Below, one piece after another: positions 11,101 through 23,318 of a stretch of DNA of 64,000 nucleotides. How positions within the stretch are numbered: the stretch's first letter is position 1; every line of letters begins with the position of its first letter. The notes under the pieces were generated by a model. That model was given only the letters and a program-made list of their open reading frames with translations, did not search any database and had not been told where the DNA came from. The stretch is from positions 1,431,001 to 1,495,000 of the forward strand of contig JANTQA010000070.1 of assembly GCA_027625915.1 (NCBI GenBank). Reading direction: 5' to 3'. The translations under genes and the position numbers were made by a program. Source of the stretch: Anaeramoeba flamelloides (taxonomy: Eukaryota; Metamonada; Anaeramoebidae).

Positions 11101-14100
11101 TATCGCGATTTGTTATATTATCCTTTTTAGACAATTTTCGTGATTTTATAGACAATTATTGCGATTTTATAGAATATCGCGATTTAATCAATTATCACGA
11201 TTTTTAGACAATTTTCGTGATTTTATAGAATATCACGATTTGTAATATTATTGCGATATTATTGATTCCCACGATTTTCTATAATATCGCGATTTGATAA
11301 AAATAATCAAAATTTTTGAAACTTTATCGTGACTTAACAATGATATCATCAAATCCTCTAATAATAATAAAAATCTTCATTTTTTTTTTTTTTTTTTTTC
11401 ATTTCTAGCCTGATATTAAATTCTCAAACTTTTGCTCACTATTGTATTTTAACGCATGGAGCTAATAAAATAAAATAATTCTTCTACAAAAAACAAATTT
11501 TTTACTGTGAAAATTGAAAAAAATCTGATAGAAATCACAGAATTTGAGAACAAGCCTGAAAAATTCATTTTTTCAAACTATTTCATTTTAAAACTTAAAA
11601 ACTAATGCTTTTCAAAAAAGGTGTTTCATTTTTTATTTACATTTCATGAAAAAATCCTCTTTGGAAGTATTCATAAACTAGTATTATAAAAAATAAGAGA
11701 AATACTAATACTAATTGAATCAGTAAATATTGTATTTATTTCGAAATATTTCAAAAAAAAGAAAAAAATAAAAAAAAAAATAGCACTTTTTTTGTCTGAA
11801 AACAAACTACGATAAAATTCAATAAAAAACCGGAAATATGATAAGGGTGTAAACGATTTTTTAAACAATAAAATACAATTACAAGTTTTTCAATCCTATT
11901 TTGAATTTAGTCGTGATTAACTCACCTTGAAAAATAAAATTACGATCAAAAAGAAAGAAATAATTACCAGCAATTTTCCAACTAAAAAATATCAGATAAA
12001 ATCAAGATCAGAAAATTTAATATATTTTATTTAGGTAATAACATAATAACAAACAAATTAAATTGCTATCAAGAATTAATAAATGGTTATTAATGAATTT
12101 GATATTTAAATAGTTTTATGACGATTGAGTTGAATAAAGATATTTTAAAATAAATTTATCCCACTTTTTTTTTGAAATAGCTTAGTAATTTTTTTTTTTT
12201 TGAAATGATTTTTAAAATTTTCCCACGTCTTGGTGTGTATTAATTTATCTTTTATTACTTATATTAAAAACATTCAATTTCAAAAAAAAACATATATTTA
12301 TTGAAAAAAAAAAAATAATAATAAACAATTAACCTTCAACAAATTATTTATCTCTTATCTTTTATCTTTTCTCATTTCTCATAATTTTTGTTAAAATTTT
12401 ATTCTTATTATTTCCTTTTACAAGAAACTGTTAACGTGATTGTATCTCTCATTAAAAAACTACCAATTGAGCATCAATGCACATTAAAACATCTAATATC
12501 TTTTTTAAAACAAGTAAATGAACACTCGGATGAAAATAAAATGAATGCAAAAAATCTAGCAGCAGTTATTGGTCCTAATTTAACACGTTCACAATTTAAT
12601 GACTTAGCTTTTGGATCAGTGTACCCAATTGAAAAAATGATCAATAATTTTGATGAAATATTTGGATCAATGGATTTAAATAATAAAACACAACAGGAAC
12701 AAAACCAAATGTTTAATCTATTAAATTCGGTAAGAATTAAATTATTTTTCTATATATACACTTGACTTTTTTTTGAAAAAGAAAAAAATTTAGATTATAC
12801 TTAAGGTTCTTTAAAGAATAATGAAAACATTTTTTTTTCTCAAACTTTTACAATTTATTTTAAAAATATCTCAAATAAATCCGTATGTATCAATATACGG
12901 GTACAATGTTTGTTTTTTTAAAAGTATTTGTTTTGATGAATATAAACAATCTAAATTCGATTAAAAGACAGTTTAACCCAACGCTTGATAGTCTGTTTGA
13001 GGTCAACTAACCCCCAGAATCTTTTGTTGAAAATTGAGAAATAATAAAAATATTTTCCACGTTTTTATTATTTTTTAGTTTGCTAAAATCAAAATAATTG
13101 AAAGATTAGTACAAAGGGTTGAAGATACTTTTTTATCTTGCGGAAATTCAAATAAACAAAGAAAATAATTTTATTTTTTTATAAAAAAAAATAAATTTTA
13201 ATTTTTTACTAAAAAAATACAACTGCTTTTTTTCGTACCGAGTGGAGCACACACCATCAATACAAAACAGTTTTAAAAGCCTAAATCAAAATTAAACTAT
13301 GCTTTATACAGGTTGAGGAATTAACCTTCTCTTTTTTTTTTTTTACTTTCTTTAATCATAAAAAAAGATAAAATCTAACTACTACAAAACATTCAAGTTT
13401 ATAAATGGTTTTCTTTCGATAGTATAGTAATTTTTAAAACCCCACTTGAAAATAAATAATCTTAAAAAGAAAAATCACATTAATGGAAATGAGTACCGAA
13501 TTTCCGATATCTTATCGAAGATTTAATTTTTCAAGAAATTTTCCCATCAAATAAAAAAGCAATTAAATACTGTTTTCCAGTCTTTCTCTATACTAAATAA
13601 ACGTTTTTATCCTATAGAATTCGAAATTATAATGGTGACTTTCCAAAAAAATTATTTTTAAAAAAAATAAATACCTTTTTATGTATCTTAAAATTGTAGT
13701 TTTTCAATATATTTCGTTTTTTCAATCCAAATCTATTGATTGTAAATCACTTTTGATAAAAAAAGCCAGATTACCTAAACATTTTTAACCTTGCTAAATT
13801 CAAATTTCAATATGTACTCTTAATTCAATTCCAAATTAATAGATTTTTATTATGTTTTGTCCAGAAATTTAAAATTGTTTCTGTTTATTATCTTTGATAT
13901 TTTTTTTTTCTTTATTAGTTTATTGATCAACAATTCTCCTTCAATTTTTAATATTCAAATAAGAGCTAATATTATTTTTTGTATTTTTAGCAGAAAATTA
14001 GAAAAAATAAAAAACACAGAAATTTTAGTGAAAGAAATATGTTTTATATAGACACATTACAATTGTTTTTTTACATTTTTTGAAAATTAAATATTTTTTC

Positions 14101-17100
14101 CGATTTGGGGATTGATATTAAAACAAAGATCTTTCACAACCAAGAAGAATTCAGAAAATAACCCTAATGCAAATAGAATTAAGCTTTCTTGATGTTAATT
14201 TTGTGAAGAATCAATTGAAAATAACAGGTCTGTTACTTTTCCATTTCAGAAAATGTAATTTCAATAGTAACTTTTAAATTAGATCTCAATCACAAATTCT
14301 TTCAGAAGATTCTATCTTTGGTTCTAACATATAAAATCAAAAAGATAACAAATTATAACGTTAAGGTTCTGAAAAGAACTTATCAATGAAAAAAGATGAG
14401 AAACCTCACAGTAGAAGAATTTTCATTTTTTCAAACATAAAATGGCAAATGTGAAATATCTAGAATCCTTTTTTCCTCTCTGGAATTATATAACACTCTT
14501 CATATCCAAAAAGACAGGGAGATGTAATTGGAAATTATAATTCACTTTTGAGAAAATTCAATAAAATAACTTCCTCAATTAATATGTAACTATAATCACT
14601 AAATTTGAAAAAGTACCAAGATCCACAAAACTTGGATCTTTAACAAATGAACAGAAGTCAAGGAAAAGAAAAAAAAATAATTTATTAAAACAAAATTTTT
14701 ATTGTCCTTCTTTGAACAAGTTGGCTTAAATTGATAAATCAAACTTTAAAAAAAGTTTTGAAGATATTGGAAGATATTCATTCTCAAAGGTTAAAAAGAA
14801 TGAAGAATATTTTCATTTAATTTTGAAAAAGCAAATCACAGAAACATTTAAATCTCAAATTTTGACTAAATTTTTGGATTTTGATAAATATTTGATTTTT
14901 ATTTCTAACAAGCCAATTCACTCACTTTGAAGTTTTACCAATTCTAATTTAGATTTTTAATTTTATTAAAAATAATAAACCTTGAAATTATTGTAAATAT
15001 TATTATTATTATCATGAGAAAGGAATAATCAAAGAAAATTTACTAAATAAAAAAGAGAAGAAGAAAAATAAACAAAATATTAAATTATTGTAAATATAAA
15101 AGATTTTGGGTTTTTGTGATTTCTGTGATTTGAAATTGAAAATAAATTGATTTTCTAAAAAGAGTTTGAATAGGGTCAAAATTTTCACTTTTTCATTCCT
15201 GATAAAATAAACATTTTTTTAAATAAAAATACTTGTTTATTGTTAAAAAGAAAATTAACACCAATGTTTTTTTTTTTTGGAAAGATTCAGAAGATTTGAT
15301 TTAAATTATGATAGATAAAAGTCTTGTATCTTTGGAAAAAAAATGATATGCCGACTTTAAAAAAAAATTAAATTTTAATTGAATTGAGTACATATATTTG
15401 TTTTCAAAAATAATCAATAGAAATAATTCAAATATTTAAAAAATAAATCATTGAATAAAAAAAAATTGGTATTTTTGTTATTTTGTAGATAACAGTGGTA
15501 TTAACTATTAAAAATAAAAAATCTACACTTTGAAAAAAGCAGACAAATTTTAATGATCAACAATTATTCTTAATATAGTTTTTTTTATCATTAATCAACG
15601 ATAAATAATTAACCAATTATTATTATTTATTCAAACTATTTTATTGATACCAACATATTTATTAAGTTTTGAGAAAAAAATATAAAAATTTGATTTTAAA
15701 ATTCCCAATTTAAAATTAAACGAAAAATGCAAAATAAATTATAATGATATATCTATATTTCTTCTTGAAAATTTTGATTTTTTTTTTTGAATTTTTTTTA
15801 AACAAAGATTAAAAATAAATAATTTCTTTTAAATTCTCTTTTATAATTTTTTTACAAAGCCATTTTTTGCTGGTGTTTCAATGGAAGAACTCAATAAATT
15901 ACAACAAGAAATCAAAAATAATGATCAAAAAAAAAATACAAAAACCTCAACAAATAAGTAACGATTTTAAATTTTTTTTCTTATTCTTTTTTCTTTTTAT
16001 TTTAATATTGTAATCTTTATTCATAGAAGCTATTTATTTCTTCAAGTTGGAATTTCCCATAATATTCGTATGGTTTGTTTTGAATTCAATTTGTTCTTTC
16101 TTTGGTATTATTGTAAGGAATGCTTTCTCTATTTTTACAATAAAAGCCAAATGATAATTTTCGCACCATGATGAAACAAATCATTAAAAATATAATTGTT
16201 TATTTTGTATTGTGCATCAATGACTTTAATAAGTTTTATTGTGAGAATTCAATAAAGCACAAATATAATATAAATTTTTTTTCTAGAATTCATTTTTTCT
16301 TTATTTGCAAAATGAAGCATTCAAGTAAACTTTATAAAATATAATGTATCAAGTTTTATTTAATTCACAAGTGTTAAATGAGTGTCTTTATTTTTCGTGT
16401 TTTCAACATTATTGTTAAGGGCTAAGTGTGCAAAGATATATTTAATTCACCAATGAGAGAATTTTGAATTTACTAAATCTGTAACTTCTAATTCAACCAT
16501 TAGTGTGTTTAAAACACACCCATTAGAGGGATTTTTAAAGTTAAATTTAGTTTTCAAAAATAAAATTGAAATAAAGAGTCTATGAAAAATGAATAATAAA
16601 AAAGAAAAAATAAAAATAGATAAGAAAAAAAGTTTAGAGTTATTGAAATTTTGATGAATTTGTGATCCAAGATCATTTAGATTTGAGATGACTTTTTTCT
16701 TATAGCATGCCGAGTCTTTTTAACCTGAAAATATTCGGTAATTAGATAACATATTTAATTTGAGTTCATTTTCTTCAATAATTCACTTATATTTTCGTTT
16801 TGGAGATTAATCTTAAAATCAAAATTTTTAATTGTTTTGAGTACACAATTTCCCATTAGTTTCTGGGTTTTTCATATCTTTGGAGCGCTCCAATATAAAG
16901 TGATCAACATCATCAGTTTTTTTTTATATCATGAACATACTTTATAATGTACATCGTTGCTTTTCCATTTGTGCGTGTATCTATTTTAAAAAATTGATAA
17001 AGCTTGTAGTTTGAAAAGTGTTGTTGATGATTTATAGTTTAGTTATGGATTTTTTTTCCCCTAAAGTTTTCTGGGAATTGGCTAATTTTGAGATATCTAT

Positions 17101-19240
17101 TTTGGGAATTTTTTTATATAAAAATTAATTTTTTAAAGCGAAAACCTATATCGCATCTTGTGTATGGTGAATTTAGAAATTCCATTTAAAATAGATGATT
17201 TATATTAAAGTTGCTAAATTTAATGAAACAATAACCTTACCTCGGCACCTTTTCAGTGTCATTTTTATTTTATTTCATTGAAATCTATTTTATACTCATT
17301 TAAATTTATTCTTGAATTAGATTAGCTAATACTTGGAGAAAACATCCATTATTAATTTGAATTTTTTTTTTTATTAAAAAATTATCAAATTAAAAATCTG
17401 ATAAATTCAATTATTAACTTTTTTTTATCAAGAGTAATTGCTAGAATAAAAAATTTTATAAAAAATGTTTCTTTTTTTGAATATTTTTAAGATTTTTTGA
17501 AAATTTTTTTATCAAAACTATATTTCAAAAATTGTGACTCACCTTGTAATATTAAATTGAAAAAAAAAAATATATTCGGTTGTATTGAAATATAACTAAT
17601 TATTAAATCTAATTAATAATTCACTTTTTAAATTATTTCAATGATATAAAAACCTGATATTTTAAAAATTAAAAAAAATAAAACCAAAGCCTAAAAAAAA
17701 ATTGAATTACAATTTTTGAAAAGAGTATTACGGTATATTTTTTTTTTCTGATCTTATAATGAAAAACTGTTTAACAAAAATATTTTTTGCTAATAAATAT
17801 CTAAATTTTAAAAGATATTACAGAGTCTCAAATTTCTAAAGGATTATTTGTCTTTTCAGAGATCTTCTCATTTTTTTTATTGATTATTTGTATGCCATAA
17901 GATCTTTTTTTTTTTCAACTTAATTTTCAAAAGAAAAAAAAATAAATAAAAGAAAAACAAAAGAAAAAGCAAAACAAAAAAATAAAAAAACGAAGAAAAA
18001 TTGCAAAATTAGAAAAAATAATTCTGATCCAAAAATATGAAAATATTAATTTTGATAAGAACATGGAACAAAAACCAACAAAATCACTTCCAATAACATT
18101 TTAAAGTGGGTGAATATTTTTAAAAAATAGTTTAGATATGTTTTACTAGTACTTTGTTTATTATATCCATTGTTGTAAAGACGGTTTTATTTTATTTATT
18201 ATCGCTCAATTTAAATATTCAATTTAACACTGGAATAGAAACAAACAATTTGAATTATTATTTCACTATTTTTATTATTATTTAAGAAGAAAATATTTAT
18301 TAATATTTTTAATATGTTTTTTTTTTTTTTAATTTTTTATTAAATCAGGATTTATAAATATTTTTTCTGACAAAATATTTCATTTAAATTCCGTAATTTC
18401 TATTTGATAAGCTATTAAGATTATAATAAATTAATCCAATCAATATATAATTTATTATAAAATTAACTTTCTATATTTTTATATTATAAAATCATAAAAC
18501 ACTGATCATTTGAATGTTTTAATTATTAATATAATTTGTAAAAAAAAAAAAAAAAAACAATTACAAACAAAAGAAGGGATGAGTTACAAAAGAACAATAA
18601 ACTCGCAAAAACTAATCAAACAAAACAAAAACAAGAATTACCAAAAAATTTGAGAAAAAATAATGATTTACAATATGAAACGAAAAATGGTATGAATGGT
18701 CGCACAAACGAAGAAACAGATGATTATGCTCTAACCAAAGAAGAAGATAAATTAATTCAAGACAATTATATTTCTTCTCTGTTATGGATTATGGGAATTG
18801 ATAGGATTCCTACAAAAATCCCAATTAAACAATACTCTGAAATTGAGCAACAAAAAAGAAAAAAAACTATTTCTATTATCATAAAAATGTATCGCAGTTC
18901 AGAATGGGGTATCAACAAGCAGTTAGGGGATTCAATTGAAACAATTTTAGATCATGTGATTGTACAAAAACCATTTCAGAGAAGATTAAGTTTCAATGAA
19001 GCATTATTATTATTAAGAGTTTTATTAACAGAAATTTTATTATTTGAACATCAATTCAAAATAAAATCTAATCATTTGCCAAGCAAATTAAAAGAATGGG
19101 AACCAGTATCAAGACAAATAATTCAATTTAATTTAACAAAAGAAATATTAAAAGAATTGGCTGCGAGGGAAATTCAAAAAGTTTTTAGAAAATATTCCTT
19201 AAAATTAAAAATACAATCAAGAAAAAAATCAAATAAATAA
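5103..19240 (+). CDS. RhoGAP-domain protein, FAM13-like layout (multi-exon)
   Basis: Predicted exons are 5103-5672, 5817-6020 and 12425-12729. They are followed either by a short terminal exon 13079-13168 (about 389 aa) or by 15860-15957 and 18574-19240 (about 614 aa). Split-codon phases agree at every junction. The N-terminus is low-complexity Glu/Lys. The RhoGAP domain spans roughly residues 158-350. It includes 'EEGLFRISGN' with the catalytic arginine finger, 'LLKLFFRELKEPL', and 'NKMNAKNLAAVIGPNL' with the conserved Asn and Pro. Such proteins switch off Rho-family GTPases by speeding GTP hydrolysis. The long form adds a region with 'FEHQFKIKSNHLPS' and an IQ-like 'REIQKVFRKY'. This weakly recalls the C-terminal part of FAM13 RhoGAPs. 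A microsatellite in exon 1 is one A short at about 5338-5341, which shifts the frame. Sequencing error or a length-variable allele are both possible. The domain call is strong; the 3' structure is inferred. Confidence 0.8.
5320..5416 (+). repeat. GAAAAA hexanucleotide microsatellite inside RhoGAP exon 1
   Basis: Tandem GAAAAA units encode Glu-Lys pairs. Upstream coding is in the frame of the ATG at 5103. The frame that continues into the RhoGAP domain is shifted. The shift maps to a unit with four A instead of five at 5338-5341. Confidence 0.8.
7408..8220 (+). repeat. GTTAG-type internally palindromic repeat, copy 1
   Basis: The block is built of short inverted pairs such as 'aaaagaattgag' facing 'ctcaattcttt'-like words. 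Recurrent phrases include 'cgttagcttttc', 'aaaaaacctagaacacttc' and 'tctgtttatttc'. The same phrases occur at 32537-32985, 50080-50400 and 59270-60470. It is non-coding and can fold back on itself along most of its length. Confidence 0.75.
8388..8545 (+). repeat. 158-bp dispersed repeat, copy 1
   Basis: The block begins 'ggtaagggttaagtgctcaa' and runs through 'gagagagttttgaagtgact' to 'ctcaatttagttttctg'. It is nearly identical over about 150 bp to 33092-33240, and a diverged copy sits at 16413-16560. In both close copies it lies 100-170 bp to the right of a GTTAG-type block, so the two may form one composite element. Confidence 0.8.
9977..11358 (+). mobile_element. 1.38-kb non-autonomous TIR element, copy 1
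   Basis: The termini are GAGGTTTTGAGGATAA on the left and, as reverse complement of the right end, GAGGATTTGATGATAT. TA flanks both sides. Inside each end are arrays of 'atcgcgat', 'cgtgat' and 'cacgat' words. The middle includes a poly-C run at 10199-10210. A second copy in reverse orientation lies at 53091-54350 and matches throughout. No transposase is evident, so it is probably mobilised in trans. It sits in the long RhoGAP intron. Confidence 0.8.
13169..15859 (+). other. intron or intergenic stretch between alternative RhoGAP 3' ends
   Basis: I see no exon here. From about 14090 to 15290 it carries a diverged repeat that recurs at 35560-37130. If the long RhoGAP form is used, 12730-15859 is one intron. 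Confidence 0.5.
14090..15290 (+). repeat. diverged dispersed repeat, pair B copy 1
   Basis: Ordered blocks are shared with 35560-37130 in the same orientation: 'agaattcagaaaat', 'attaagct', 'aaagtct'-like words, 'gatgagaaa', and near the end 'ttttcactttttcat' followed by 'gttgttaaaa'-like and 'gaaaattaa' words. The middle has diverged strongly, and in the second copy it is interrupted by a Tc1-like MITE. Confidence 0.45.
15958..18573 (+). other. 2.6-kb intron of the RhoGAP/FAM13-like gene
   Basis: The donor is 'caaataa|gtaacg' and the acceptor 'caaacaaaag|aaggg'. The codon is split after its second base at both ends. It contains the diverged 158-bp repeat copy at 16413-16560 and otherwise only A/T-rich sequence. 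Confidence 0.6.
16413..16560 (+). repeat. 158-bp dispersed repeat, diverged copy 3
   Basis: The block runs from 'gttaagggctaagtgtgcaa' to 'aaatttagttttc'. It keeps the order of words of the copies at 8388 and 33092 but with many changes, including a local 'gtgtttaaaacacac' palindrome. Confidence 0.6.
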
Positions 19241-19323
19241 TTTTTTTTTTAAGCTTTTACTTTTTCGAATATATATTTATTGTTTGTTTTTTTCTTTAAA
19301 AATTTATAAAATAAACAAAAATT

Positions 19324-19360
<37 letters not shown>

Positions 19361-22300
19361 TGTTTTATTTTTTGTTTCATTATATGCTATTAAAATCTAT
19401 TAGAAGAAAAAATCCAAATTTTGAATTTTTTATTTTCAATTATTTTTAAATCAAATTATTTTTTTTTTAAAAAATATTGTTCTTTTAAAAAACATAAGGA
19501 GAAATATTTTTTTTTTTTTTTTCGAATAAAAAAATATTTTTCCTATTCCTCACTAGGCTACTCAAGTTCAAAATTCATATATCTTTTTTTAAAAAAAATA
19601 AAACTAGATAAAAAAGAATTGAAAACAATTTTTTAACGGATAAATCTATTTTTGAGAAACTCTATTTCACCCAAAGATACCTAGCAAAAAAATGTAAAAT
19701 TCTCTTTTTTTATTTAAGAATCAGCCAAACGACGATTATTTAGAAATACAGGAAACAATAAACTTCGGATTAGAGTTGATATTACAGTCAGTTTCACTTT
19801 TAAGGCACAAACTTTCAACGGAATTTAAGGCACAAAAAAATCTCAAATTAAGGCACAAAATTTGGAATTATTTTTTTTACAATTTATTTTTACTAGAATT
19901 TGAATTTTGTGCCTTAATTTGAGATTTTTTTTGTGCCTTAAATTTCGTTGAAAGTTTGTGCCTTAAAAGTGAAACTGACTGTAATAAAAGAAATACCTAA
20001 ACAAATCATATCAATCTCAAAAAAAAAATGCTTAAAAAAATTTTTTGGCCACTTTCATTTTAACGTATCTTGCAAAATTTTCTATTTCTTCGGGAAATTA
20101 AAATTATTAACTATAAGATATTTTACTTTCAATTATATGAATTTTATAGGAACACACAAAGCCTCAATTTTCTTAAAGTTTAATTTCGAGTATCAAAATA
20201 GTTTTTTTTTTCAATTTGACCATTTAAATAAACAAATAGAAAAAGAAAAAGATGAAAAAAAAAAAGCAAAAAAATAATTTACTAAATGAGAAAAAATGAT
20301 CTTAATTTAAGAATTAGAAATTTATTTTGAGAAGAATAATGAATTTGACACATGTACTATATCTATTTCTTTAATAAAACCGCCCCTCTTTCGAGGAAAA
20401 TGTGTTTATACGTCCCTTAGAACCCCAAATAACCCAATTACCTTTGAAATAAATATTTTGTTTTAAATTGTAATGAAAAGATTCCAAGATATAGAAACTA
20501 TTAATAATCATCTTTGAAAGAACAATTTATAATTAAAAATTATATAGTTGCTGACAATAAAAAATAGCTGAAAAAAAATTATTTATTAACTTGTTACAAA
20601 TTTTTTATTGTTATTGAAATTGAATAATTTTTCAATTGAAATTTTATCAAAAAAAAAAAAAAATTAATATTTGAAAAGTTTGTCTACACATCAAAAACTT
20701 AAAATTTTTAATGTTTGAAACACATCCTACTTTACTAGAAAATTTTTTGTTGTCCCTTTGCACCCCAAAATTAACCAAAATACTGGAACAAACTATTTAT
20801 TCATTACTACAGATATTTTTTTATCACATAGAATATTTGTTTTATCTCTTTATTATCATTCATAAGTAAAATAGATATATTATAAATTGAGATTATATAA
20901 AAAAATTATTAATTTAATTAAAAAGAAATTAATAGTTTTTTTCATAATAAAATTTTACAGTTTTTTTCACATATTTTTTTTTTTTTAATTTTAATGATTT
21001 CGTTAATAATCAGAGTCAGATTAATAAATGATTCTTATTTTTTTTTTATTTTTACTTATTTTTTAATTTTGAGTTTTCAAAATCTATGGGTAAAATTAAA
21101 AAAATTATTGAATAAGAGAAAATTGACTAAAATTTTTTTCAAATATCTTGATGAATTGAGATTGAAAAATTCAATTTTCATAAAGATTTTGTTCAAATTT
21201 TTATCATTTTTTATATATTTACTCTTTACACTGGAAATCTTTTTTTGTGATAAGGTGTAAAATAAAGAGTATATAATATACTTTAAATCAAAAAGAGATC
21301 TTTAGATGCTTTGTTAAATATTTCTTGTTAAATTTATTTTTTTCTTTGTTTAAATGTTTTTCAATAAAAGTTATTTGTTAGAACTGATCACATTTTAATT
21401 TTTCATTCATATTCTGGGTTGGAAACAATATTTAAATTCATGGGTGAATCTTTCTCAATTTTTTTTTTATTTCTTTCTTGATTGGCTCAGAAATAATCCC
21501 TTTTAGTTTTCCTAGTAATTATCTGGCTCATATATATATATATATTAAATGGGAGCTGTAATTGATTCGTTCACTCTTAAACATCTGAAATATACTGGAT
21601 ATTATTATTCTAGAAAAAAAAACGAAAATGGGATTTTTTTTTTTACAAATATACCATTCTTGCACTGATCGACATATATTGTTTTTGTACTTTTACAAAA
21701 AAAGTAAAAAAAGGATCAAAATAATAAAAACAAATATTCTTTCACTTTTGTAAATAGTAAATTCTTTTTCAAATAAAAAGGTACATAAAATTTCATGAAT
21801 TATTCAAAATTGAATCAAATTAATTGAAGTATCATTCTCAAATATAAGAAACTCTTTAAAATATAAAAAAACATTCAAATTAAGATTTGAAACTCATTAA
21901 AGCATCACATTGCAAATTAAAATTAAATATTCTTAAAAATAGATGTGTTTTTTTAATATTGGAAATAAGAAATCTCGTTTAATAAATTAAAACCAAAAAA
22001 AAATATGAAATCAATGAAAAATGTTGAACAAGGTAAATTGGGAAAAAGTTCTTTACATTTTATTGATAACTCTTTAAGTGTCAAAAGTTTGTTCTTTAAA
22101 GTCTCTAATCCAATATAAAGCTACTATTCATCTGGTATTTTGCTGGAATTATTTTTTTCGATATTTTTTCTTTTTTTGTTCCAGATATCAATCCAATAAT
22201 GGTCTTTCTTAATTCCTACATCTAGCTCATTTGGAAACAAACCAAAACTCTTTCCATTTTTATATTTTCAGATTATTTCCAAATTGGTTTCTTCTTATCT

Positions 22301-23318
22301 TGTTTTTTCATATTTCAGCTGTTCAATATCAATAAATAAAAAAAAGAAAATATGAAGAATTAAAATGAAAATCACCAATAAGTAATTATTTTATTAACAA
22401 TCAAATTCAATAGTATTGATGATTTGAGAGGTTTGCATTTTTGTTGGAAAAGGGGTGTATTTCAGGATTATTCATATTTTGATGGTTTGTGAATATTGCT
22501 TTTATAGCCAAAAACATATTTATTAAAAGGGTGATGAGTAAATATATCGTTTTAAAATTTAAAATTTAGTGTTTTTTTTTAATAGAAAATTTATTAAAAG
22601 GTTAAATACCATTTTTGGAACCCAAATTCAAAATTTCCCAAATATTATTTCTATACAACTTATTTTAATCATGGTATAGTTATCTTTGAGTCTTTCGATG
22701 GCCTAGAAGATAATTAGGATATAACCAGGCCGAAATATCAAAAAAAAAAAAAAAAAGAGTTTATATTATGCTTTTTTTATTCAAAAATTCATTTTTTTTT
22801 TTTGATCAATAAATGTTTTCCTTCATAATTTCTACAAAAACCCATAAATTTGCAATATTTTTTAGGATTTTGAAGTTCTTTTGATCAACACTCTTTTAAA
22901 TCATTTTTATTGGTTCAAGTTGTATTTCGATCCAAACATATCATAAAATATGAATCGTGCTTCAAACGAATTTGGTATTTAAGAAATCAGATTTTTACTT
23001 GATTTTTTCAAATTCAAGATACAGCAAAAAAATTATTATATTTACAATAAAAATTATTCTCAGGTTTATTAGGGTTACTCGTCCCTTCAAGATAACAAAA
23101 AATAATTAGTGAAAAAAGAATAATCTACAAAAATAATTCATGAATAAAAAAAAAAAACAAAATAAATTTTTATTTTTTTTTAATTCATTGTCAATAAGAA
23201 CAATATTTTATTTGAAAATTTATTCCTTTTTTATATTTTGTTCTTTAATAATTTCAATGTTTTAATTTGGAAATTGATTGGTTAGATTACTTTTTTGTAA
23301 GTTTTGGTTCTGAAATAT
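19241..23318. other. intergenic, one MITE, otherwise nothing recognised
   Basis: The stretch holds an (AT)n microsatellite at about 19329-19357 and the MITE at 19785-19981. The rest is long A/T-rich sequence with only low-complexity Phe/Lys/Ile open frames, which I do not regard as genes. Confidence 0.6.
19785..19981. mobile_element. 197-bp GGCACAAA MITE, intact-looking copy
   Basis: It is an almost perfect foldback. The left end CAGTCAGTTTCACTTTTAAG mirrors the right end, and inner words 'GGCACAAA' and 'AATTTAAGGCACA' repeat within each arm. TA is present immediately outside both ends. It carries no coding capacity. The CAGT terminus and TA target suggest mobilisation by a Tc1/mariner-type transposase. 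Confidence 0.88.

Larger units (their letters stand above)
6021..12424 (+). other. 6.4-kb intron of the RhoGAP gene, rich in repeats
   Basis: The donor is 'gcaa|gtaag' and the acceptor is 'ccttttacaag|aaactg', both splitting a codon after its first base. Other introns in the window are mostly 90-350 bp. This one contains the composite repeat at 7408-8545 and the 1.4-kb TIR element at 9977-11358. Family comparison suggests about six residues could be missing at this junction, so a microexon may be hidden here. I could not identify one. Confidence 0.65.
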
